Part shown: positions 46,722 to 55,222 of the stretch, piece by piece
Layout: each line of letters opens with the position of its first letter
How positions within the stretch are numbered: the first letter of the stretch is position 1
From: Bradyrhizobium sp.
Lineage (GTDB): Bacteria; Pseudomonadota; Alphaproteobacteria; Rhizobiales; Xanthobacteraceae
Direction of reading: 5' to 3'
Length of the DNA stretch: 64,000 nt
Assembly (NCBI RefSeq): GCF_016219575.1
Contig: NZ_JACRMG010000027.1
Span: forward strand, 124,001 to 188,000
The notes under the pieces: generated by a model
Seen by the model: only the letters and a program-made list of their open reading frames with translations
Told to the model about the DNA's origin: nothing
Databases searched by the model: none
Position numbers and translations under genes: made by a program

Positions 46722-47099
46722 CTACTTCTTCTGCGGATCGGGATCGATCGCGCAGAAGATATCGTAGATCACGGCGATGAGCCGGCGAACATCGTCGTTG
46801 GCGAGGCTGTAATAGATCGTCTTGCCGTCGCGTCTTGTATCGACCATGCCGTCATAGCGAAGCCTCGCGAGCTGCTGCGACACCGCCGATTGCCGAAGCG
46901 ACAGGATGTTCTCGAGCTCCGTGACGGACCGCTCGCGCTCGGCGAGCAGGCAAAGCAGCAGCAGCCGGCTTTCGTGCGACAGCGCCTTGAGGAAATTGCT
47001 CGCCTTCCGCGCTTTTCGCATCAAGAGGTCGAGTTCGGGCGAATATTCGGCGCCTTCCCGAAGCTCGGTCTCGATGTCAGATGAAAGAATGGAGGTCAT
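46722..47099 (-). CDS. ArsR-family repressor, probable sulfide/persulfide sensor
   Basis: 125-aa winged-helix protein (LKALSHESRLLLLCLLAERE; LSLRQSAVSQQLARLRYDGM as recognition helix). Cys50 and Cys116 are spaced 66 residues apart, as are the two redox cysteines of BigR/SqrR-type persulfide sensors; metal-binding ELCVCDL motifs are absent. The start is ATG 47099, after GAAGGGACC; the track extension to 47264 covers the operator. It likely represses the adjacent transporter and perhaps sox genes. Confidence 0.87.
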   Translation of the reverse strand: MTSILSSDIETELREGAEYSPELDLLMRKARKASNFLKALSHESRLLLLCLLAERERSVTELENILSLRQSAVSQQLARLRYDGMVDTRRDGKTIYYSLANDDVRRLIAVIYDIFCAIDPDPQKK

Positions 47100-47158
47100 A
47101 AGGTCCCTTCGCCGGCTCCGCGCCGACAGGATTGCGTCGCCGCAAATATATACACGAA

Positions 47159-47174
47159 TTCGCATATATGCGAA
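47159..47174. promoter_or_regulatory. Perfect palindrome, probable operator of the ArsR repressor
   Basis: TTCGCATATATGCGAA is a perfect 16-bp palindrome, 60 bp upstream of the arsR start, set in an AT-rich stretch (GCAAATATATACACGAATTCG). It resembles published BigR operators, which also contain TTCGCAT-type arms. Confidence 0.7.
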
Positions 47175-47214
47175 AGAGGCCTGTACGGCATGGCTCCCTG
47201 CGGGAATCCAGGGC

Positions 47215-48366
47215 TCAAGAGAGGCTGGCGGTTTTCGACGGTGGAGCCGCGGCGTGCGCGGCATCCGGAAGGGCCGCCGAGGGTTCGGCCGCTCGCGCGT
47301 TCGCCTCGCTGCGCCGCCGCGCCTCCGCCTCGATCAGGTCGACGAGTTCCGGCCGCCGGCCGGCCAGTTCGCGAAGATCGGCGACGTCGAGAACGAGCAG
47401 GACGCTCGGCTCGGTGGCAACGACCGTGGCCGAGCGCGGCGCGTCGAACAAGAGCGCCATCTCGCCGAAGAAACTGCCGGGCCGCAGCACGACCGGCTCG
47501 GCCAGCTGCACGGTCGCTTCGCCCGAAACGAGGAAGTACATGGTGTCGCCGGGATCGCCCTTGCGGATGATGACGGTGCCCTGACCGACGTCGCGCGATT
47601 CCAGCAACCTCACGATATCGGCAACGGTCGCCGCGCCGAGCTTCTGGAAGAACGGGACGTTCGCAACCAGATCCCAGGTGTGGAGAAAATGCCGGCGATG
47701 CAGTTCTTCGGCAAAGGCGGTTGCGACGATGCCGGCCCACAGCGCGAACATGACGACGCCGCCGACCATGACCCAGCCGCCGAGCAGCCGGCCCCACAGG
47801 GAGACCGGCACAACGTCGCCATAGCCGGTGGTGGTGATGGTCACGATCGCCCACCACATCGCGCGCGGTATGCTGCCAAAGGCTTCCGGCTGGCTTTGCC
47901 GTTCGAATACGAAGGCCAGCGTCGACGCCGCGAAGAATATCGCGATGAACAGGCTGACCATGCTGAGCAGCGCCGTTCGGCTGCGCTGCATCACGCGCCA
48001 GAACAGCGCGAGCCCGGCGGTGTGGCGGATGTAGCGCAGCGACCAGACCAGCGCGAACAGCAGGGCATCTTCCGGATGCGAGGTGACGAGCCATCCGAAC
48101 GGCAGGGAAAGCACCGAGGCGAGATCGATCAGTCCCTCGGCGGAAGCGAGATTGGCCAAACGCAATTCCAGCCCGTGCAGGCGCCAGAGATTCAGGACGA
48201 CTCTGAGGGTGATCGCCGCCCAGACCGCGATCACGATCCCGCCGAGCAACCGGTGCGCCTGATCGCCGATGGCAGGCGACGTGTCCACGATCATCGCAAG
48301 CAGGCCGATGGTCGTGAGACCATTGGACAGCGCCGGCGCGACCATCGACCAGAGACCGTTAATCAT
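47215..48366 (-). CDS. Cyclic-nucleotide-gated potassium channel (MloK1-like)
   Basis: 383 aa. Six membrane helices with an S4-like SLRYIRHT segment, the selectivity filter TTTGYGD, then a C-linker and a cyclic-nucleotide-binding domain. PGSFFGEMALLFDAPRSATV is the phosphate-binding cassette with the arginine that contacts the cAMP phosphate. Size and layout match MloK1 of Mesorhizobium. A class III adenylate cyclase lies 2.3 kb away. Confidence 0.9.
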   Translation of the reverse strand: MINGLWSMVAPALSNGLTTIGLLAMIVDTSPAIGDQAHRLLGGIVIAVWAAITLRVVLNLWRLHGLELRLANLASAEGLIDLASVLSLPFGWLVTSHPEDALLFALVWSLRYIRHTAGLALFWRVMQRSRTALLSMVSLFIAIFFAASTLAFVFERQSQPEAFGSIPRAMWWAIVTITTTGYGDVVPVSLWGRLLGGWVMVGGVVMFALWAGIVATAFAEELHRRHFLHTWDLVANVPFFQKLGAATVADIVRLLESRDVGQGTVIIRKGDPGDTMYFLVSGEATVQLAEPVVLRPGSFFGEMALLFDAPRSATVVATEPSVLLVLDVADLRELAGRRPELVDLIEAEARRRSEANARAAEPSAALPDAAHAAAPPSKTASLS

Positions 48367-48509
48367 TCGAATCCGCTTGAATCACGCAGGCGTTGACGTG
48401 TCGTGCGCTGCACGATTGCGCAGTGCGGCGATCCGGGCCTTGACCCGCATCAATGAGTCCCCGATACAGCCAACCTACTAGCTGTATCGCAACGATCGGA
48501 AAATCCTCA

Positions 48510-48920
48510 ATGGCCACGTTCCAGCTGAGCCTGACCTCTCCCGAAAAGCTGCTGTTCGAGGAGCAGGTCGATCAGGTCGACCTGCCCGGGGCCGAAGGCG
48601 ACCTGGGCGTGCTCGCAGGCCATGCGCCGATCGTGGCGCTGCTGCGCCCGGGGCTCATCACCGCGAGCGCGGGCGCCGAGCGCGAGACATTCGTGGTGCT
48701 CGGCGGCATCGCGGAATTCTCCAACGAAAGGCTGACCATTCTCGCCGAATTCGCCGCGCACATTGCCGAGCTCGACGTCGCCGAACTGGAGGCCCGGATC
48801 GCCGAGATGGAAGAGGGCCTCGCCGGGATGCCGGTCAGCGACGAACTCGATCGCGCCGTCGCCAGGCTCGATCACTACAAATCGATCCAGGCCAGCCTGG
48901 CCGCAGCCACGGCCTTCTAG
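48510..48920 (+). CDS. Orphan F-type ATP synthase epsilon subunit (AtpC paralogue)
   Basis: 136 aa with the epsilon beta-sandwich (TSPEKLLFEEQVDQVDLPGA, GDLGVLAGHAPIVALLRPG) and a C-terminal helical pair. No other ATP synthase gene is near, so this is an isolated paralogue or relocated copy. It may regulate the F1 ATPase or be non-functional in the complex. The start was set at ATG 48510, not the track start at 48453. The stop codon is part of a palindromic repeat. Confidence 0.88.
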   Translation: MATFQLSLTSPEKLLFEEQVDQVDLPGAEGDLGVLAGHAPIVALLRPGLITASAGAERETFVVLGGIAEFSNERLTILAEFAAHIAELDVAELEARIAEMEEGLAGMPVSDELDRAVARLDHYKSIQASLAAATAF

Positions 48921-49019
48921 AGTCGGTTCTGATTGAATCAGAACCGAAGCTCTAGATTCTTGATTTGACGCGTTTTCTTCACGCGAACCGGTAATCCACT
49001 TCGCTTGAAAACGCTCTAG
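48917..49019. repeat. Bradyrhizobial-type interspersed repeat
   Basis: Flanked by CTAGAG and CTCTAG. It contains a perfect hairpin (TCGGTTCTGATT with AATCAGAACCGA, 48923-48947) and the segment GACGCGTTTTCTTCACGCG / ACTTCGCTTGAAAACGC. The left end overlaps the atpC-like stop codon. The hairpin could terminate that gene. Confidence 0.7.
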
Positions 49020-49140
49020 CACCCACCGCGAACCGACGGCGGCGGCCGGAAAAGCCATCGCGCGACAGCACTGGATCGGTGCTGCCGCGCGGAAACCGTT
49101 GAGAAGGCGTGACCCTAGCGCGAGATGGCTTTCCTACGAG

Positions 49141-50583
49141 TCACCATCTCCCCCCCTCCGGATGATGATGCCCGGAAGGAGGCGGTTTGCCACCACCGCC
49201 GCCGCCACCGCCACCGCCGCCGGACAGACCGCCGGCAATGCCGATGCCGATGCCGATCGCGGCGCCGATGGCTTCCGGAGGAATTCCCTGCTCTTTCTGC
49301 GCAGCCGGCGTGGCGGTCTTACGTTGCTTGGGCGGAGCTTCGACGGCCCGCTTCTTGGTCGGCTCCTCGGTCCGCTTCCTGAGCTGTTGCGGCTCGGGGC
49401 ACGGGCACATCGGGCCAAGTGACGCAAGCGTGGCCGCCGGCGCACCGAACTCGCGGTTGGTAACGCGCACCTGCAGCTTGCGCGCCGTCACCGCCAGGTC
49501 GCTGGTCGGATAGGTCGTCAGGAAGGTTTGATAAGAAGCCGCCGTGTTGACCGCAACCGCGGTTGCCCACGCCTGCATGATGTAGCGGCGCTCCAGCAGC
49601 GAACGCGCCCGCACGTTATAGGGCGGTTGCGCGAACAGGGCGACGAACGCCTCATAGGCCGGCACGGTGTCCTCGGCGACGACGAGCTGATAGGCAATTT
49701 TCGGATCCTTGCCCTTCAGGTCCTTGCGCCAGTCCTCGACGCTGCGCTTGACCGACGGCTGCTTCGGCCCGCCAGCCTTGGCCTGATCCGTTCCGGGCTT
49801 GCCGGCCTGATCGCCGAAGAACCTGAAATCCGTCGTCAAAGACGAGCTTTCCCAGGGAATCTGGCGGCCCTCGGTGGCGTCGTTGACTGCGACACGTACG
49901 CGCTTGAAGGCTTCCTCGATCGGAAGGTTCGGCTCCTTGGCGACCGAGAGCAGCGCCGTGGTGTAGGGGCTGTTCTCGCCCGAGCCGTCCTCGGCCACCG
50001 CGCCCGGCGAGGTCGAATAGGAGATGAACGAACCGGCGGCACCCGCCTTGGTGTCGACGATCGCAAGCCCGTGGCCCGTGGAAGAGCCTATCCCGGGGAA
50101 GGGATTGTTGCGGCAGGCATCGAGCATGATGATGCGCATGCGCGTCGGCAACGCGCCCAGCGTATTCATGACGTCGTTGAGCCGCACTGCCTGCAAGGGA
50201 ATGTCGGTCTCGCGCTTGGGATCGACGTCGACCGGGACCAGATAGTTCTCGCCGTCTACTTGCAGGCCGTGGCCGGCATAGAACATCAGCGCTACCGTAT
50301 CGGGTCCGTTTGCCGCAATCTTCGCCGCGAAATCGCCGACGGCCTCGCGCAACTGATTCTGCGTCAGGTCGGCCGTCGATGTCACTTCGAAGCCGGCATT
50401 GCCGAGCATCTCCGTCATCTTCTTCGCGTCGTTGCTGGGGTTCGGAAGCGCCACCACCGAACGATAGGCCGATTGTCCGACCACCAGCGCGAGGCGCTTT
50501 TCCGCATGTGCTGCCGAAACGGCTGCCAGCAGCAAGCTCGTGGCGATCAACGATGACTTGCGCAAGTTTGAGATCGAATACAT
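49141..50583 (-). CDS. Caspase-family (C14) exported protein
   Basis: 480 aa. Signal peptide (about 1-27), then a caspase-like domain (28 to about 255) with the catalytic dyad His105 (FYAGHGLQ) and Cys157 (IMLDACRNNP). A helical region (about 285-390) follows, then a low-complexity tail with a run of glycines and HHH. The start ATG 50583 replaces the 581-aa track start. Its substrate is unknown. Next to a CHASE2 cyclase gene on the same strand. Confidence 0.88.
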   Translation of the reverse strand: MYSISNLRKSSLIATSLLLAAVSAAHAEKRLALVVGQSAYRSVVALPNPSNDAKKMTEMLGNAGFEVTSTADLTQNQLREAVGDFAAKIAANGPDTVALMFYAGHGLQVDGENYLVPVDVDPKRETDIPLQAVRLNDVMNTLGALPTRMRIIMLDACRNNPFPGIGSSTGHGLAIVDTKAGAAGSFISYSTSPGAVAEDGSGENSPYTTALLSVAKEPNLPIEEAFKRVRVAVNDATEGRQIPWESSSLTTDFRFFGDQAGKPGTDQAKAGGPKQPSVKRSVEDWRKDLKGKDPKIAYQLVVAEDTVPAYEAFVALFAQPPYNVRARSLLERRYIMQAWATAVAVNTAASYQTFLTTYPTSDLAVTARKLQVRVTNREFGAPAATLASLGPMCPCPEPQQLRKRTEEPTKKRAVEAPPKQRKTATPAAQKEQGIPPEAIGAAIGIGIGIAGGLSGGGGGGGGGGGKPPPSGHHHPEGGRW

Positions 50584-50710
50584 GGCATCACCCGCCCTGA
50601 GGGTTTGATTGATGTTCCGGTTACCATGCGCGGTTCCACGCAGATTGACCTGTCTCAATTTTCCCGATGCGAATTCGGCCGGTGCAAGCCGTTCGCAGCA
50701 GCCGGGCTTG

Positions 50711-52882
50711 CTACTTTCCCTCGAGGATATTGACCGGCACCCAGTCGTGCGGCGGAGGGTTGTCGGTATATTCGCTGGCGCGCTTGCTGAACGAGGCAGA
50801 TGGCGGGTCCACATCGGCCACACGGTCAAAGCACTGCCTGGCCCGGTCGAATTCGCGCCTGCGCCAGCAGGCCAGCCCTTCGGCATAGGCTGCCGCCACC
50901 CTCGACTGCTCGGGGGTCTCGTGCCCGGCCTCGGCCAAAGGCTCGTAGATCTTCACCGGATCGGCACGGCCCTTGACCCTGATGGCATCCAGTTCGCGCC
51001 AGGAGAAGGTCGTTCCCGTCAGCGCCACGGTCATCTCGGAGGCCATGATCGACGTGCTGAAATACTTGTTGGCGCCCTCCAGCCGCGAGGCGACGTTCAC
51101 CGCATCGCTCATCACGGTGTAGTTGAAGCGCCGGTGCGATCCGATGTTGCCGACCAGCGCTTCGCCGGAATTGAGCCCGATCCGGTGCGCCAGCCGCTCG
51201 CCCTGGAAGCAGCTGTTGTCGCGATTGAGCTGCTCCAGCCGGTCGCGGCATTCCAGCGCTGCGTGCACTGCGCTTCGCGCGTGATCGGGGTCATCGGCCG
51301 GCGCGCCGAACACGGCAACGATGGAATCGCCGATATATTTGTCGACGTACCCGCCATGACGCTCGATGATGTCGGTCATGGCCGACAGATACTCGTTCAT
51401 CAGCGCCACCAGCGCGCCCGGCGACATCCGCTCGGAGAACGACGAGAAGCCGGCGATATCGGAGAAGAAAACGGTGAGATTGCGCATCTCGCCGCCGAGC
51501 GCCGGCATCTTTTCCGATGCCAGCATGGTGTCGATGACCTGTGGCGCGAGATAGAGTGCAAAGCTCTTGCGCAGGAAGCGCTCCTCGCGGTCGGCGACCA
51601 CGAAACGATATCCCACGGTCATGGCGAGCGCGGAAATGCCGGCAGCCGCGGGCTCGATCACCGGGATCGCCAGCGAATGCACGAACAGGCCGGTCGCGAC
51701 GCCCGTATGGACCAGGATGACCGACAGGAAGACCAGCAATGCAACAAGGGGTGCAAATGCGCATGCCGACATTGCGGCGACGAAGGCCAGCGCCGCGGTG
51801 ATCGTCGCTCGCAGCGGGAAGCCCGGCTCGACCGCGGCATCCCGCTCCATCAGGTTCCTGACCGCGGTGGCGTGCACGAACACCCCGGCCATGGTGTTTC
51901 GCGCGAGGTGACCGGCGCGGACGGCGCCCGGCAGCGCGCAACGCGGCGCCGCGGCGCCTTCGAGGCCGCTCGATAGGCGCATCGAGGTGAGCTTCCTGTC
52001 CTCGAAATCGAGAGAGGTTCCGAAGATCACGGCCTTGCCCTCGAATTCGCGCCGGAAGTATTCGCGATCGCCCTTCTCGACGCAGGCGCGCAGATCGGCA
52101 AAGGAATAGGTGGGAAAATCCCGCCCGCCGCTGCGGAAGTTGAGCGTCAGTGTATTCGGCACGGCGGCCGGAATGCGGTAACCCGCAAGCGTCATCCGCC
52201 CGGCCGGATCGAATTCGGGTTTGGTCTCGAGCGCCCGGGATGCCAGTTCCACCGCCATCGAGGGCACGGGCTTGCCGTCGATCAGGAACGTCAGGGGCAA
52301 TCGACGAATGACGTCGTCGATATCGGTATGGACATTGAGCGCCCGGATATTGTTCTGCTGCCGCACCGCGACCCTTTGCCCCGGCGCGGGACGGACGGGA
52401 TCGTCCGTGCTCTGGATTTCACCTAGCACGAGCTTGCCGGCGCCAGCGGCCGAGGCAAGAGCGCGAAGGAAGTCGCGGTCGAAGCCGCGCATGCGCGCGC
52501 CGATCGGCTCCTCGCCGAACAGAACCTCGGATTGCTCGATCGATGTCGGGAAGACGACGTCAAAGCCGACCACGCGTGCGCCGGCGCCGACGATGGCCGA
52601 GAGCACGCCGCCGATCTCGCGCGTCCAGGTGAGGGTCGGCGATCCCTTCAGCGGCGGCGTCCGGTAGGTCTCCTCGTCGATCGCGACCACGACGACCGGG
52701 GAAGACGCAGGGTATCCGCGGTCGCCGAACACCTCCCAGCGCAAGGCCGTCAAGGTATCGAGCGAAAGCCCTTGCAGCCTGGCGAGCGGCGGAGAGGTGA
52801 ACAGGATGCCGGCAACAAGGGAAATGAGCAGAGCCGCGACGACGTTCCTTCTGGTGATGCGCAGCCGCATGATCGCCTGCAA
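50711..52882 (-). CDS. CHASE2-domain class III adenylate/guanylate cyclase
   Basis: 723 aa: a first membrane helix (about 12-31), an extracytoplasmic CHASE2 domain (about 40-330), three further helices (about 355-435), then the cyclase catalytic domain starting at RNLTVFFSDIAGFSSFSERM. The metal-binding aspartates are in FSDIAGF and YIGDSIVAVFG. Substrate-defining residues suggest adenylate cyclase but were not fully checked. cAMP produced here could open the nearby MloK1-like channel. Confidence 0.9.
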   Translation of the reverse strand: MQAIMRLRITRRNVVAALLISLVAGILFTSPPLARLQGLSLDTLTALRWEVFGDRGYPASSPVVVVAIDEETYRTPPLKGSPTLTWTREIGGVLSAIVGAGARVVGFDVVFPTSIEQSEVLFGEEPIGARMRGFDRDFLRALASAAGAGKLVLGEIQSTDDPVRPAPGQRVAVRQQNNIRALNVHTDIDDVIRRLPLTFLIDGKPVPSMAVELASRALETKPEFDPAGRMTLAGYRIPAAVPNTLTLNFRSGGRDFPTYSFADLRACVEKGDREYFRREFEGKAVIFGTSLDFEDRKLTSMRLSSGLEGAAAPRCALPGAVRAGHLARNTMAGVFVHATAVRNLMERDAAVEPGFPLRATITAALAFVAAMSACAFAPLVALLVFLSVILVHTGVATGLFVHSLAIPVIEPAAAGISALAMTVGYRFVVADREERFLRKSFALYLAPQVIDTMLASEKMPALGGEMRNLTVFFSDIAGFSSFSERMSPGALVALMNEYLSAMTDIIERHGGYVDKYIGDSIVAVFGAPADDPDHARSAVHAALECRDRLEQLNRDNSCFQGERLAHRIGLNSGEALVGNIGSHRRFNYTVMSDAVNVASRLEGANKYFSTSIMASEMTVALTGTTFSWRELDAIRVKGRADPVKIYEPLAEAGHETPEQSRVAAAYAEGLACWRRREFDRARQCFDRVADVDPPSASFSKRASEYTDNPPPHDWVPVNILEGK

Positions 52883-52891
52883 TCGGCCCCG

Positions 52892-53557
52892 CTATTGCAG
52901 CCTGAGCAGACGGCCGACGATCGGCGTGGGTCCTGTGATGGCCCGCGCATCGACCGTGAAGGTGAACCGCTTCGGTCCCAGCGTCGCCAGATAAGTGCCG
53001 CCGGGGGTGAGCGACTGGCCGGTCTTGGCAAAGTCGTAAAACTTGCCGCGCGCCAATGCGCCCTTCAGAGGTACGACGTAGCGCTCGCCTGCGGCATCGA
53101 TCCGCTCGATCACCAGCATGTCGCCTCCCTTCGCCTCGACGAGGGGCGAGGCGCCAAACAGCGTCGGAAGGCTTCGCGGCGGCGCACCAGGGCCGACGTT
53201 GAGAGCACGAAACGCCGTTGCCGCGCTCTGCTTTGCCTCGCGGTCGGAGAGCTGCACGGCGCCCGCATCGCAGGGCACCTTGATACGCTGGACCTCGCCG
53301 GCCTGCACCGAGCTCTGCTCGGGACCGACGACCACGACCCCGCCGGTGATGGTTTCACGCCAGCACGACTTCATGTAGCCGAGCACGACGGTTGCCTTCG
53401 GCCCGAGCTTGATGACCTTGCCGGGCGCGACATAGTCCATGAATTCGACGCCTTCGACCTTGCCCTGCACGTCCTCGACGATCGCCACCGGCGTCTGGGC
53501 GGCGGCCGACGCGGCCAGACCGAACAGGCCGATGGCGGCACCGATTAGCGTTCTCAT
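52892..53557 (-). CDS. Exported protein of unknown function (FecR-like)
   Basis: 221 aa with a signal peptide (MRTLIGAAIGLFGLAASAAAQ). The body is beta-rich: AIVEDVQGKVEGVEFMDYVAPGKVIKLGPKATVVLGY resembles the start of FecR-type domains that detect or bind periplasmic signals. Two cysteines (KSCWRE, VPCDAG). It is directly upstream of the CHASE2 cyclase; FecR-like and CHASE2 genes are often linked, so it may supply the signal. Start ATG 53557. Confidence 0.7.
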   Translation of the reverse strand: MRTLIGAAIGLFGLAASAAAQTPVAIVEDVQGKVEGVEFMDYVAPGKVIKLGPKATVVLGYMKSCWRETITGGVVVVGPEQSSVQAGEVQRIKVPCDAGAVQLSDREAKQSAATAFRALNVGPGAPPRSLPTLFGASPLVEAKGGDMLVIERIDAAGERYVVPLKGALARGKFYDFAKTGQSLTPGGTYLATLGPKRFTFTVDARAITGPTPIVGRLLRLQ

Positions 53558-53646
53558 CGCGCTGCCTTTCTCATTGTCCTCATGTACTGAGCCATCAATA
53601 GAACTTGCCGCCATGGGGAAATTGATCTGAATCATGATCCGACCCG

Positions 53647-53665
53647 GAAGCATGCTACATGCTTC
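53647..53665 (+). promoter_or_regulatory. Perfect hairpin at the start of the PAP gene
   Basis: GAAGCATG and CATGCTTC pair perfectly around CTA, five bases before the ATG at 53670. If transcribed it would cover the ribosome binding site of that start, so it may regulate translation or be an operator. Confidence 0.45.
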
Positions 53666-53669
53666 ATCC

Positions 53670-55178
53670 ATGTTCGAATCCGCCAAACTCAAGCACCACG
53701 TCAGCCCGGTCACCTTCAAACGCGAAGAGAAGAAGCTGCGCGAAGCCCTGCTCGACGCGCAGATCGATCTGCTCGAGCAGCGCCGCTTTCCCGTGCTGAT
53801 CCTGATCGCCGGCGTGGAAGGCGCCGGCAAGGGCGAGACCGTCAACCTGCTCAACGAGTGGATGGACCCGCGTCATATCCACACCCATGCCTTCTGGCAG
53901 CCGTCGGATGAGGAGAGCGAACGCCCGCCGAACTGGCGGTTCTGGCGAGCCTTGCCGCCGAAAGGGCAGATCGGCGTCTTCTTCGGCGCCTGGCACACGA
54001 TGCCGATCGTGCAGCGGGTAATGGGAAAGCTCGACGAAGGCGAGTTCTCGAGCGCCGTTGCGGATATCAGGCGGCTGGAGAAGATGCTCTACGACGAGGG
54101 CGTCCTGCTGATCAAATACTGGTTTCACCTTTCCAAGGGCCAGCAAAAGAAGCGGCTGCACGCGCTGGAAAAGGACCCGCGGACGCGATGGCGCGTCACC
54201 GACGTCGAGTGGGACTATTTCAAGCTGTACGATCGTTTCATCAAGGTTTGCGATCCCTTCCTGCGCGAAACCTCGACCGGAGAGGCGCCGTGGATCGTGG
54301 TGCCCGGCGCCGATCCGCGCTATCGGGCGCTCACCGTCGGCCGGCACCTGCTGGCGACGCTGCGTCGGCGGCTGGACGACACCAGCGATTCCGCAAGGCC
54401 GGCGAAGAAGAAGACTCTTCCCCTGCCCGCTCCCCGCGACGACGTGAACGTGCTGAGCAAGCTCGAGCTCGATCAGAAGATGACGCGGGCGGAATACAAG
54501 AAGGAGCTGGAGAAGTGGCAGGGAAAGCTCAACTTCCTGGCGCGCGATCCGCGCATGAAGCAGCTTTCCGTCGTCGCCGTATTCGAGGGCAATGACAGTG
54601 CCGGCAAGGGCGGCGCCATCCGGCGCCTGACCCAGGCGCTGGACGCCCGCTTCTACGATACCGTTTCGGTCGCTGCGCCGACCGAGGAGGAGCGCGCACA
54701 GCCCTACCTGTGGCGCTTCTGGCGCAACCTGCCGCGACATGGCAACCTGACGATCTTCGACCGCTCCTGGTACGGCCGCGTGCTCGTCGAGCGGATCGAG
54801 GGCTTCTGTTCGGAAGCCGACTGGATGCGCGCTTATGGCGAAATCAACGATTTCGAGGACGCCATGACCCGCCACGGCACGGTGGTGGTGAAGTTCTGGC
54901 TCGCGATCAGCAAGGATGAGCAGTACCGGCGCTTCAAGGAGCGCGAAAAGGTGGCGTTCAAGCGCTTCAAGATCACCAAGGAAGACTGGCGCAATCGCAA
55001 GCGCTGGCACGACTATGAGACGGCCGTCTGCGACATGGTCGACCGGACGTCCACGGCGAAGGCGCCCTGGACCCTGGTCGAGGCCAACAACAAACTCCAT
55101 GCCCGCATCAAGGTGCTGCAGACCCTCTGCTCGGCGCTGGAGGAGCGCCTGGAGCAGGTTTCAAAGAAACGAAAGTAA
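53670..55178 (+). CDS. pap: Polyphosphate:AMP phosphotransferase (tandem PPK2)
   Basis: 502 aa with two PPK2 domains. Domain 1 has IAGVEGAGKGETVNLLNEW and domain 2 has FEGNDSAGKGGAIRRLTQ and DRSWYGRVLVERIEGF, the Walker A and lid elements. Tandem-domain PPK2 enzymes phosphorylate AMP to ADP with polyphosphate. The start MFESAKLKHH at 53670 matches the family; the track start 12 codons upstream is possible. Monocistronic. Confidence 0.93.
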   Translation: MFESAKLKHHVSPVTFKREEKKLREALLDAQIDLLEQRRFPVLILIAGVEGAGKGETVNLLNEWMDPRHIHTHAFWQPSDEESERPPNWRFWRALPPKGQIGVFFGAWHTMPIVQRVMGKLDEGEFSSAVADIRRLEKMLYDEGVLLIKYWFHLSKGQQKKRLHALEKDPRTRWRVTDVEWDYFKLYDRFIKVCDPFLRETSTGEAPWIVVPGADPRYRALTVGRHLLATLRRRLDDTSDSARPAKKKTLPLPAPRDDVNVLSKLELDQKMTRAEYKKELEKWQGKLNFLARDPRMKQLSVVAVFEGNDSAGKGGAIRRLTQALDARFYDTVSVAAPTEEERAQPYLWRFWRNLPRHGNLTIFDRSWYGRVLVERIEGFCSEADWMRAYGEINDFEDAMTRHGTVVVKFWLAISKDEQYRRFKEREKVAFKRFKITKEDWRNRKRWHDYETAVCDMVDRTSTAKAPWTLVEANNKLHARIKVLQTLCSALEERLEQVSKKRK

Positions 55179-55222
55179 AGGCTGGATCGACGGTACAGCA
55201 GCGGCCCGGCCGGCATTGCCGG

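Noticed and set aside
49187-49260. CRISPR-like or satellite repeat at the GCCACCGCC tract
   Set aside because: It is the coding sequence of the poly-glycine tail of the caspase-like protein, with no spacer structure.
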